Shown piece after piece: positions 1 through 5,740 of a stretch of DNA of 6,176 nucleotides. Each line of letters begins with the position of its first letter. Positions within the stretch are counted from its first letter, which is position 1. Source of the DNA: Chloroflexota bacterium (GTDB taxonomy: Bacteria > Chloroflexota > Dehalococcoidia > Lucifugimonadales > JADFKI01); contig VXRI01000251.1 in assembly GCA_009838595.1 (NCBI GenBank), positions 1 to 6,176 on the forward strand, in the 5' to 3' direction. The notes beneath the pieces are model-generated. The model did not search any database. It saw nothing but the letters and a program-made list of their open reading frames with translations, and was not told where the DNA came from. The position numbers and the translations under genes were made by a program.

Positions 1-1
1 C

Positions 2-199
2 TACAACACCATGGACACCGTGGACGGTGAGCTGTAACTCTTCGTCATAGACGCCAATACCAACTTAATCGACGTACATCCAACCGAACCCGCCAATATC
101 GGCGAAGACATCCGAGGCGAAATAGGCACCGACATCACCGGCAAGAACTTCGGCTTTGATATTGCGACCGCAGAGGAGAACGGCAGGTGGGTTGATTAT
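2..199 (+). pseudogene. Upstream continuation of the Cache gene, interrupted by TAA at 35-37
   Basis: In the same frame as the Cache array, positions 2-199 encode most of a further B-type Cache unit. Visible pieces are YNT.D.VDGEL, a stop, LFVIDANTN, then NIGEDI, ITGKNFG and WVDYVYLNP. The stop (TAA, 35-37) sits exactly where the other units carry the tyrosine of WYVFI or FYVFI, so it is one base away from TAC. Similarity is uninterrupted on both sides, which argues for a point nonsense mutation, a sequencing error or stop readthrough rather than a real gene end. No ATG, GTG or TTG occurs in frame between 38 and 199. The gene clearly begins to the left of the window. Confidence 0.7.
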
Positions 200-1855
200 G
201 TGTATCTGAACCCTGCCAACGATTTCGAATACGAGCGCAAGCACATTTGGGTCATCAAGCACGATCACTTGATATTCGCCTCCGGCTGGTATGAGCGCGA
301 CATAAGTTTGGACGGCGCGTCCTCCGCGTTATACACCCGTTTGATCGTGGAACAGGCGGTCGCGCGCTATGACGCCAACGGCAGGGACGCGACCATCGCC
401 TACTACAACACGCCTGATAGCATTGACGGTCAGTGGTATGTGTTCATCGCGGACGACAACGATGTGCTGCTGTCGCATTCCAACCCCGACTTGGTAGGCA
501 TGCACCTCAACGATGTGGTCAGCCCGGCGGATAGCTATCCCGCAGGCGCGCAGGTCGCAGCTGCCGCTACCGAAGGCGGCGCGTGGACATCGTACACCTA
601 TCTGAACGCGGCGACGGGGAATGTGGAGACAAAGCATTCTTGGGTGATTCGCCACGACGGGATGATATTCGGTTCGGGCTGGTATGAGGAAGGACCGCCC
701 AAGTCGGAAGCGGCAGCATACGCGCAATCGCTTGTGCAGCGTGCCGTTAATCTATACGACGACCTTGGGCGCGATGGCACGGTTGACTACTACAACATGC
801 CCGATAGCGTGGATGATCAGTTCTATGTGTTCATCCTACGGGCGCACGACCTCCGCACCTTCGCCAACGGCGCGCGTCCCGAACTCGTGGACATAGATCC
901 GCCGGCAAGAATAGACGCAGCCGGCTATGCTTACGGCGAGGCATTCGCCGCCACAACCGACGAGGGTCATTGGGTATCTTACGTCTTCATCAACCCGGCT
1001 ACCGACAAGTTGGAGTCGAAGCACACATGGATTATGGAGCACGACGGATTGCTGTTTGGCTCGGGCTGGTATGCGGAGCCTGCGGCGTACACGCAATATC
1101 TCGTGAACGAGGCAATCAGCATGTATGAGTCCGAGGGGCGCGAGGAGACAGTCGCCTACTACAATTCGCCTGATAGCCTGGACGGACAGTGGTATGTGTT
1201 CATCGGCGACAAGAACGACAGAATGCTGGCGCACGCGACCGTTCCCGAGAATGTAGGTAAGCGCTATGACGAAGTCGTAAGCCCGGACGGATACCCAGCG
1301 GGCGCGCAGGTCGCAGCTGCCGCTACCGAAGATGGCGCGTGGACATCGTACACTTATATCAATCCCACTACCGGGAATGTTCAAACCAAGCATTCGTGGG
1401 TGATTCGCCACGACGGGATGATATTCGGTTCGGGCTGGTATGAGGATGGTCCGGCGAAGTCCGAACCCGCAGATTACGCTCAGTCTCTCGTACAGCGAGC
1501 CACAAATCTCTACGACGACCTTGGCCGTGAGGGAACGCTTGACTACTACAACTCGTCTGAAAGCGCCGACGGACCATGGTATGTCTTCGTCTTGGAAGAC
1601 AGGGAAGGTGTACTATACTCGGTGGCGAATACCAACCGCCCAGAAATTGTGGGAACTACTCAAGACCGCATCGACGCCAACGGCTTCAACTACGGTGAGG
1701 CAATAGTCGCCATAACTGAAGAGGGCGGAGGTGAGTGGGTTAGCTACCTTTTCACGCACCCACAGACTCGGGAAGACACGCCCAAGCACAGCTGGGTAGT
1801 GCGCCGTGGCAACCTGCTGTTCGGCGCGGGCTGGTACGAAGGCATTCAAGAATAG
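200..1855 (+). CDS. Tandem Cache-domain (sCache_2-like) protein, 3' part
   Basis: The product consists of repeated Cache-type domains, the extracytoplasmic small-ligand-binding fold usually found in front of chemoreceptor or kinase modules. Four complete units of about 120 residues lie at residues 43-163, 173-293, 296-415 and 425-547 of this 551-residue frame. Each has a helical start (YxQxLVxxAxxxYxxxGR), a YYN..(D/E)S.DG.WYVFI strand, a middle loop, a W(T/V)SY.(Y/F).(N/H)P strand, a KH(S/T)W strand and an end motif FGSGWYE. The first 34 residues finish an earlier unit whose homology continues upstream to the window edge. GTG at 200 is the first start-type codon after the TAA at 35-37, with AGGTGG 9 nt upstream, but it falls inside a domain and is probably not the natural start. 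I see no membrane helix, kinase or MCP signalling module; the protein ends just after the fourth complete domain. The Cache assignment is by motif and is fairly secure; ligand and role are unknown. Confidence 0.8.
   Translation: MYLNPANDFEYERKHIWVIKHDHLIFASGWYERDISLDGASSALYTRLIVEQAVARYDANGRDATIAYYNTPDSIDGQWYVFIADDNDVLLSHSNPDLVGMHLNDVVSPADSYPAGAQVAAAATEGGAWTSYTYLNAATGNVETKHSWVIRHDGMIFGSGWYEEGPPKSEAAAYAQSLVQRAVNLYDDLGRDGTVDYYNMPDSVDDQFYVFILRAHDLRTFANGARPELVDIDPPARIDAAGYAYGEAFAATTDEGHWVSYVFINPATDKLESKHTWIMEHDGLLFGSGWYAEPAAYTQYLVNEAISMYESEGREETVAYYNSPDSLDGQWYVFIGDKNDRMLAHATVPENVGKRYDEVVSPDGYPAGAQVAAAATEDGAWTSYTYINPTTGNVQTKHSWVIRHDGMIFGSGWYEDGPAKSEPADYAQSLVQRATNLYDDLGREGTLDYYNSSESADGPWYVFVLEDREGVLYSVANTNRPEIVGTTQDRIDANGFNYGEAIVAITEEGGGEWVSYLFTHPQTREDTPKHSWVVRRGNLLFGAGWYEGIQE
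326..1078 (+). repeat. Cache A-B super-repeat, copy 1
   Basis: Two Cache domains form a repeating pair. Domain A (326-688) has the middle motif VVSP...YPAGAQVAAAATE.GAWTSYTY; domain B (716-1078) has IDAAGYAYGEAFAATTDEGHWVSYVF. Copy 2 is offset by exactly 756 bp. Identical DNA blocks include 641-690 against 1397-1446 (50 bp), 545-575 against 1301-1331 (31 bp) and 578-597 against 1334-1353 (20 bp). The A unit carries the longest identical blocks. Confidence 0.85.
1085..1840 (+). repeat. Cache A-B super-repeat, copy 2
   Basis: This is the second A-B pair: domain A at 1085-1444 and domain B at 1472-1840. The B domain has the middle motif IDANGFNYGEAIVAITEEGGGEWVSYLF. It aligns without a register change to copy 1 at a 756-bp offset; for example the YDDLGR..T.DYYN segment at about 757-796 matches about 1513-1552. 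The partial unit at 2-301 is also B-type (ITGKNFGFDIATAEENGRWVDYVY), so the visible order is B-A-B-A-B. Confidence 0.85.
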
Positions 1856-1896
1856 AGGCGTTGGCGGCTTGCTGACTGCCACGAGTGAGCAAGACG

Positions 1897-1932
1897 GCAG
1901 GGCAGGGGATTTTCGTTCCTTGCCCTGCTTTT
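1897..1932 (+). terminator. Rho-independent terminator of the Cache gene
   Basis: The left arm 1897-1909 (GCAGGGCAGGGGA) pairs with the right arm 1916-1928 (TTCCTTGCCCTGC), giving a 13-bp stem with two G-U pairs around a 6-nt loop (TTTTCG). TTTT follows at 1929-1932. It begins 42 bp after the Cache stop codon on the same strand and separates that gene from thiI. Confidence 0.8.
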
Positions 1933-2098
1933 GCGTCCGGTGATAGTCGGCTGGGGCATAATTCTCACCCGCCTCCAAACCTTCGCCTTTTCGGGGAATG
2001 GATTTGTGGTGCGCATTTGCGACTGCTTTGTCATTTGCCCATCCTTGTCAGACCATCAAAGGGAAGGGCCTATGTATCTCTTGTGATACATCTGTCCA

Positions 2099-2127
2099 CT
2101 GACAGGGCAGCCTCTTTAAGATAGAAT
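2099..2127 (+). promoter_or_regulatory. Predicted sigma-70-type promoter of thiI
   Basis: The -35 element CTGACA (2099-2104, 5 of 6 matches to TTGACA) and the -10 element TAGAAT (2122-2127, 5 of 6 matches to TATAAT) are separated by exactly 17 nt. The start point would fall near 2133-2136, at the thiI ATG (2135), so the mRNA is probably leaderless. A small inverted repeat (CTGTC/GACAG, 2092-2105) overlaps the -35 box; whether it is an operator cannot be told. Confidence 0.6.
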
Positions 2128-2134
2128 ATAGGTT

Positions 2135-3334
2135 ATGAAAAGGCTTGTAATCGTAAAGTTCCACGAGCCCGCACTGAAGGGCAAAAACCGTCCGATGTTC
2201 ATCCGGCGGCTCGCCAGTAACCTGCGCCGCGCCATCAAGGGCACCCGGGTGCAGAGCGTATGGCAGGCACACATGATGATATGCCTGTCACTGCATGAAG
2301 ATGCTGACTGGGATTCCATTCGGCGGCGCGTGGGAGACTGCATGGGCGTCGCCAAGTTTTACCTAGCCATGCGAGTCGCGTCAAATCTGGAAGCCGTAAA
2401 GGCGCTGCTACGGGACGAACTGCCCAAGCAGCGGTTCGGCACATTTCGCATAACGGCGCATCGCACCAATAAGCGATTCCCCATGAAATCAGACGCGATT
2501 AACCGCGAGATGGGCGCGTTCGTAGAGAAAATCACCGGCGCGACCGTTCGGCTGAATGACGCGGACTTGGAGATATTCATCGATGTGGTGAACGACGGCA
2601 TTCTGGTCTATTTCGACCCGATACAGGGCTATGGCGGCATGCCGGTTGATTCCAGTGGCGAGACGATGGCGCTGATGTCCGGCGGCATAGACTCGCCGGT
2701 CGCAGCCTGGCAGATGATGCGGCGCGGCAGCCGCGTCAAGATGGTGCACTTCCACAGCCACCCGCTCGTGGATTCTTCGTCGATAGAGAAAGCCGCCGAA
2801 CTTGCGGAACTTCTGACACGTTATCAGTACGACGCCGAACTGTTCCTGGTGCCGTTCGCCGGCGTGCAGCAGCGCATCATCGTGGATGTGCCGCCGTCGT
2901 ATAGGGTGCTTCTCTACCGCCGCTTCATGGTGCGAATTGCAGAGGCGCTCGCCCGCCAGCAGGGCATCGCCGCGCTGGTAACAGGTGAAAGCCTAGCGCA
3001 AGTAGCGTCCCAAACACTGGAGAACATAGCCATAGTGGACGCCGCCGCCCAAATACCTATCCTACGCCCGTTAATCGGCTCCAACAAAAACGACATCGTT
3101 GACACCGCCCGGCAAATCGGTACGTTCCCCATATCCATCATCCCAGACCAAGACTGCTGCTCTCTATTCGTCCCCCGCCACCCGGCAACCAAAGGCAGCC
3201 CAAAGGTCGTAGAGCGCTTAGAAGCAAATCTGCCGGTGGATGAACTGGTAGAGCAGGCGTTGGAGCGGGTGGAAATCCGCGAGTTTGCGTTTTCCGATGT
3301 TCGTTATGCGCGAGACAAGTCAACGACCGCGTAA
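2135..3334 (+). CDS. thiI: tRNA 4-thiouridine synthase / sulfurtransferase ThiI
   Basis: ThiI is a cytoplasmic enzyme that adenylates U8 of tRNA and inserts sulfur to give s4U; in many bacteria it also passes sulfur to ThiS for thiazole (thiamine) synthesis, taking it from an IscS/NifS-type desulfurase. The 399 residues show the family order: an N-terminal ferredoxin-like segment (VKFHEPALKGKNRP, residues 7-20), a THUMP domain (about 60-165), the GGMPV.SSG linker (167-175), the PP-loop ATP site SGGIDSPVA (182-190) and the conserved GESLAQVASQTLENI block (284-298). The conserved cysteine site lies in DCCSLFVPRHPATK (Cys341/Cys342). The chain ends about 50 residues later, so the C-terminal rhodanese domain of the longer enterobacterial form (about 480 residues) is absent, as in Gram-positive-type ThiI. 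The start is ATG 2135, directly before KRLVIVKFHE. There is no good Shine-Dalgarno sequence; the promoter suggests leaderless translation. It is a single gene with no partner nearby. Confidence 0.96.
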   Translation: MKRLVIVKFHEPALKGKNRPMFIRRLASNLRRAIKGTRVQSVWQAHMMICLSLHEDADWDSIRRRVGDCMGVAKFYLAMRVASNLEAVKALLRDELPKQRFGTFRITAHRTNKRFPMKSDAINREMGAFVEKITGATVRLNDADLEIFIDVVNDGILVYFDPIQGYGGMPVDSSGETMALMSGGIDSPVAAWQMMRRGSRVKMVHFHSHPLVDSSSIEKAAELAELLTRYQYDAELFLVPFAGVQQRIIVDVPPSYRVLLYRRFMVRIAEALARQQGIAALVTGESLAQVASQTLENIAIVDAAAQIPILRPLIGSNKNDIVDTARQIGTFPISIIPDQDCCSLFVPRHPATKGSPKVVERLEANLPVDELVEQALERVEIREFAFSDVRYARDKSTTA

Positions 3335-3366
3335 AGAGAAACGATGGCTTGATTCCTATACAATCT

Positions 3367-3397
3367 TATAATACTCATCCCGCTCACTTGTAAGGAG
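3367..3397 (+). promoter_or_regulatory. Orphan -10 box and Shine-Dalgarno ahead of the PIN remnant
   Basis: A perfect TATAAT lies at 3367-3372 with no good -35 box at 16-18 nt upstream. It is followed by AAGGAG at 3392-3397. Seven nt after the Shine-Dalgarno is ATC (3405-3407), not a usual start codon, in frame with the open stretch up to the stop at 3678. These look like expression signals left over from a gene that is now broken, but both motifs are short and could be chance. Confidence 0.35.
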
Positions 3398-3499
3398 CAT
3401 AGGTATCGGCAGGTTGCCGTTCGCGGCAAATAGCAGAGATTATATGAAGATCTATGTGGCCTTTCGGCACAGGAATGGGGAACACCCTTCAGTGAAATC

Positions 3500-3955
3500 G
3501 AAACCATCATTGGTCTTGAGCTGCTATCGTACGTGCGCCTTTACATGCCATGGTGGGCAAATCGGAATAGAAGCGGCGTTCCCTGCCAGGCGCTTGATTA
3601 GGGCGCTGCCGGATGCTGAACCTCTGGGAATCAGCCGACAAATTGCGCGCGAATATCTCTCGCTTATGACCCGTCCGTAGTCCTGGACAGGGACAGTTCC
3701 TATCTCGCGCGATAGTGTGCTTGAAGATGTCAATAGACTCCTCAGCGTTTTGAGATTCTGGAAGACGGTCCCGTCGTAATGGAGCCGCTGGTAACATTAT
3801 GTCGAGAGTTCGATGTCGGTAGCAGATAGATTCACGACGCCGACATCGTGGCAACAATGCTTGCACATGGAGAGCGCCGCCTGCTGACATTGAACACATC
3901 GGACTTTCGCCGATATACAGACCGCATTGAATTGGTGGGATACCCGTTAGAGTGA
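3500..3955 (+). pseudogene. Decayed VapC-like PIN-domain ribonuclease (toxin) gene
   Basis: The reconstructed protein reads like a VapC-family PIN nuclease of toxin-antitoxin systems. PLGISRQIAREYLSLMTRP (from 3621) carries the conserved Glu of the second PIN motif, and SVLEDVNRLLS follows. ILEDGPVVMEPLVTLCREFDVGSR leads to IHDADIVATMLAHGERRLLTLN and SDFRR, with the two later catalytic Asp residues in HDA (3836) and SDF (3902). Lesions are TAG at 3678-3680 and TAG at 3827-3829, both where family members usually have Gln (CAG to TAG), and a frame change near the T-run at 3748-3751 that a one-base deletion would explain. The N-terminal part with the first Asp motif is unclear. A fragment in another frame (AAIVRAPLHAM, 3520-3552) suggests a further frameshift, so the left boundary is approximate. 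No antitoxin gene is visible upstream. It ends 3 bp before the convergent transporter gene. Confidence 0.75.
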
Positions 3956-3958
3956 AGG

Positions 3959-5260
3959 CTAATCGCGTCGCCTTATGCGCTGCGGGCGCACGGGCGGGCG
4001 CATCATCAGCACTAGCGCAAGAGATACCAGTGTCGCGCCGCCGAAGCTTAGGAACGCCCATTCGTAGCTGCCGGTCGTATCGAATACATAGCCGGAGACG
4101 AGCGGGCCGATTATTATGCCTATCATCTGTATTGTGCCACGGAATCCCTGTATCGTCGCGTACGCTCTGCGCCCGAAGTATTCCGCGATAAGCGACTGTG
4201 GTATTACTGATATGCCGCCCTGCGCCGCCGAGTACAGCACGATGAACGGTATCGCCTGCGACACGCTTTCCGCGCGCGCCATGAACACGATGGCAATGGT
4301 CATCAGGAATAGTGAAGCCGCCATCACGATGCGACGGTTGAGATAGTCGCTCGCCCAGCTCAGCCCGAACCTGCCCGGTATGCTCATCACGCCCACAGAC
4401 CCGGCGAGAGTCGCCGCGAACACATCGGACGCGCCCAAGTCCACGAAATACGGCACGAGGTGCAAGCCCACGCCGCCACTGACCAGCGAGCGCGCCGCAA
4501 TGGAGAGCGTGAGGTACCAGAAACTAGAAGTCATTAAGGCTTCTCTGGCGGTGAAGTCTTGCGATAGGTCGGGCTGCCGTCGTCTTGATGCTGCGTCCGG
4601 CTCATCGCTAGGGGCAGGCGACGCGCCGTCCGGCATATAGCCGTATGGCTCTGGTCTGTGCCGCATCAGCGCGGCTATCGGCACGCCCATCACAATAGTG
4701 AACACACCGATTATGATGGACGCGATGCGCCAGTCGTATGCGGCGATAAGCCAGCCAATCGCAGGCACGAAGAAGCCGCCTAGCCCAACGCCTGACCACA
4801 TTATGCCGAACGCCAGCCCACGCTTTCGATTGAACCAGTTCGCCACTGCCGCCGCCATTGGCGTGCTCATCCCTAGGCTGTTGCCTAGCGTGATGGCAAA
4901 AATGTACACGACGAAGAATGCCGCCAGCGAGTCGATGCGGCTCATCAGGATGTAGCCGACGCCCATCAACGGCACTCCGACAAGCATCAACCGTCGCGGC
5001 CCCACGCGGTCAACGAGCCAGCCTTCCAACGGGCCAAGCAAGCCCGATTCCAACCGCGCAAGCGAGAACACGCCGGATATTGTCGTGCGATTCCAGCCGA
5101 ATTCGTTGGTCAGAGGAATTATAAAGTTGCCGAACCCGTGAAAGTTGATTCCCGCCGTAATGGACATCCCCAGCCCGCCGGCAACAACGATCCACCAGCC
5201 GTAGAATATGCCACGCTTGCTATTAGGCGCGCCGCCGGATGCGTCGTTAGGGTTGCTCAC
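3959..5260 (-). CDS. MFS transporter, monocarboxylate/OxlT-like
   Basis: This is a secondary transporter of the major facilitator superfamily, acting in the cytoplasmic membrane. The 433 residues fit 12 helices in two halves. The N-half starts with FYGWWIVVAGG (residues 19-29) and carries signature motif A between helices 2 and 3 (GWLVDRVGPRR, 80-90). NWFNRKRGLAFGI (141-153), common in oxalate/formate and monocarboxylate-type members, follows. A hydrophilic central loop (about 200-243) joins the halves, and the weaker C-half equivalent of motif A is SWASDYLNRR (301-310). The C-terminal tail is basic. The start is GTG (5258-5260): an in-frame TAA lies 27 nt upstream, no earlier start exists, and AGGG (5270-5273) is 9 nt away. 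The substrate cannot be read from the sequence; a small organic anion is plausible from the subgroup. It stands alone, convergent with the PIN remnant. No clear promoter or terminator was found for it. Confidence 0.9.
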   Translation of the reverse strand: MSNPNDASGGAPNSKRGIFYGWWIVVAGGLGMSITAGINFHGFGNFIIPLTNEFGWNRTTISGVFSLARLESGLLGPLEGWLVDRVGPRRLMLVGVPLMGVGYILMSRIDSLAAFFVVYIFAITLGNSLGMSTPMAAAVANWFNRKRGLAFGIMWSGVGLGGFFVPAIGWLIAAYDWRIASIIIGVFTIVMGVPIAALMRHRPEPYGYMPDGASPAPSDEPDAASRRRQPDLSQDFTAREALMTSSFWYLTLSIAARSLVSGGVGLHLVPYFVDLGASDVFAATLAGSVGVMSIPGRFGLSWASDYLNRRIVMAASLFLMTIAIVFMARAESVSQAIPFIVLYSAAQGGISVIPQSLIAEYFGRRAYATIQGFRGTIQMIGIIIGPLVSGYVFDTTGSYEWAFLSFGGATLVSLALVLMMRPPVRPQRIRRRD

Positions 5261-5650
5261 GGCGCTATGCCCTGCGCGGCGTAATTGTTACAGCAGTTAT
5301 TGGCACAATTATCAGTGGGAAGAATGTCGGATAGCCTCCGATCAAGTAATGACGCGAAGTGTATCACTATCGCGGCTTCGATGTCGCAGGATTTGGCGCG
5401 GTTAGGCACAGGCTGCTTGTGGGCTATTGGCGATTACACCCTAATGTTAACCTTCGCACTTACACGGAATGGATTCTTTGGGCTGCCATTTGTCCTGAAG
5501 AACAACTTTGCATAGCCATGCCAATCCCTTCTACTTGTCATTTCATTCCGAATAGCACTAGAGAAGACAATTAGAGAATGTGAGCCTCTGCCGGCACATT
5601 AACATAAAGGCACAAATCAAATGCTTCATGCCGCAGATGTGCTATTTCTG
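5261..5650. other. Intergenic stretch with no recognisable gene
   Basis: About 390 bp lie between the MFS start and the cbiM control region. Two overlapping open frames on the plus strand (5285-5515 and 5359-5574) have no recognisable motif and no convincing ribosome site, and they overlap each other in different frames. I see no tRNA, no cobalamin riboswitch and no inverted-repeat element. It should contain the promoter of the minus-strand transporter, but no -35/-10 pair with good spacing could be picked. Confidence 0.5.
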
Positions 5651-5652
5651 TT

Positions 5653-5684
5653 ATTGCAACTAATTGACAATTGCAACTAATTGA
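5653..5684 (+). repeat. 15-bp direct repeat in the cbiM promoter
   Basis: ATTGCAACTAATTGA occurs twice without mismatch, at 5653-5667 and 5670-5684, with a 17-bp period and a 2-bp spacer. The first copy runs into the -35 box (5664-5669) and the second fills the spacer between -35 and -10. Each copy contains TTGCAA and AATTG, which makes the block partly palindromic. The position fits an operator for a repressor that would block RNA polymerase. Confidence 0.75.
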
Positions 5685-5693
5685 TTGTAAAAT
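5664..5693 (+). promoter_or_regulatory. Predicted sigma-70-type promoter of cbiM
   Basis: TTGACA (5664-5669, perfect) and TAAAAT (5688-5693, 5 of 6 matches) are separated by 18 nt. The start point would lie near 5700, giving a leader of about 40 nt before the ATG at 5741, too short for a cobalamin riboswitch. The direct repeat at 5653-5684 overlaps it. Confidence 0.6.
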
Positions 5694-5725
5694 TATCTGT
5701 CTTGAAATTTATAAATCGTGCTCAC

Positions 5726-5731
5726 AGGGAG
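5726..5731 (+). promoter_or_regulatory. Shine-Dalgarno sequence of cbiM
   Basis: AGGGAG, in the wider context AGGGAGTGAT (close to the ideal AGGAGGTGAT), lies 9 nt before ATG 5741. It is the strongest ribosome-binding site in the window and favours ATG 5741 over the downstream TTG at 5798. Confidence 0.7.
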
Positions 5732-5740
5732 TGATTCACA

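Noticed and set aside
836..1411. 191-residue minus-strand open frame
   Set aside because: It lies wholly antisense to the clearly coding Cache repeats and has no recognisable motif.
1885..2124. 79-residue plus-strand open frame between the Cache gene and thiI
   Set aside because: It starts before the terminator hairpin, runs through it and through the thiI promoter, and has no recognisable motif.
3414..3429. UUCG-loop hairpin as a terminator of thiI
   Set aside because: The 6-bp stem is followed by ATAGCAG, with no T-tract on either strand, and lies 80 bp past the stop codon.
3507..4061. 184-residue minus-strand open frame across the gap between thiI and the MFS gene
   Set aside because: It is antisense to the readable PIN remnant and overlaps the 3' end of the MFS gene in another frame; its composition (Arg, Pro and Ala rich, no motif) is typical of a shadow frame.
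5285..5574. Two overlapping plus-strand open frames in the gap before cbiM
   Set aside because: They have no motif, no good ribosome site and overlap each other in different frames; treated as non-coding.
5653..5684. Start of a CRISPR array
   Set aside because: There are only two copies of 15 bp separated by 2 bp, with no spacers or cas genes; the position inside a promoter fits an operator better.
5261..5740. Possible cobalamin riboswitch upstream of cbiM
   Set aside because: I found no B12-box-like GCCACTG or the GGTG..A.TCC elements, and the predicted leader is only about 40 nt.
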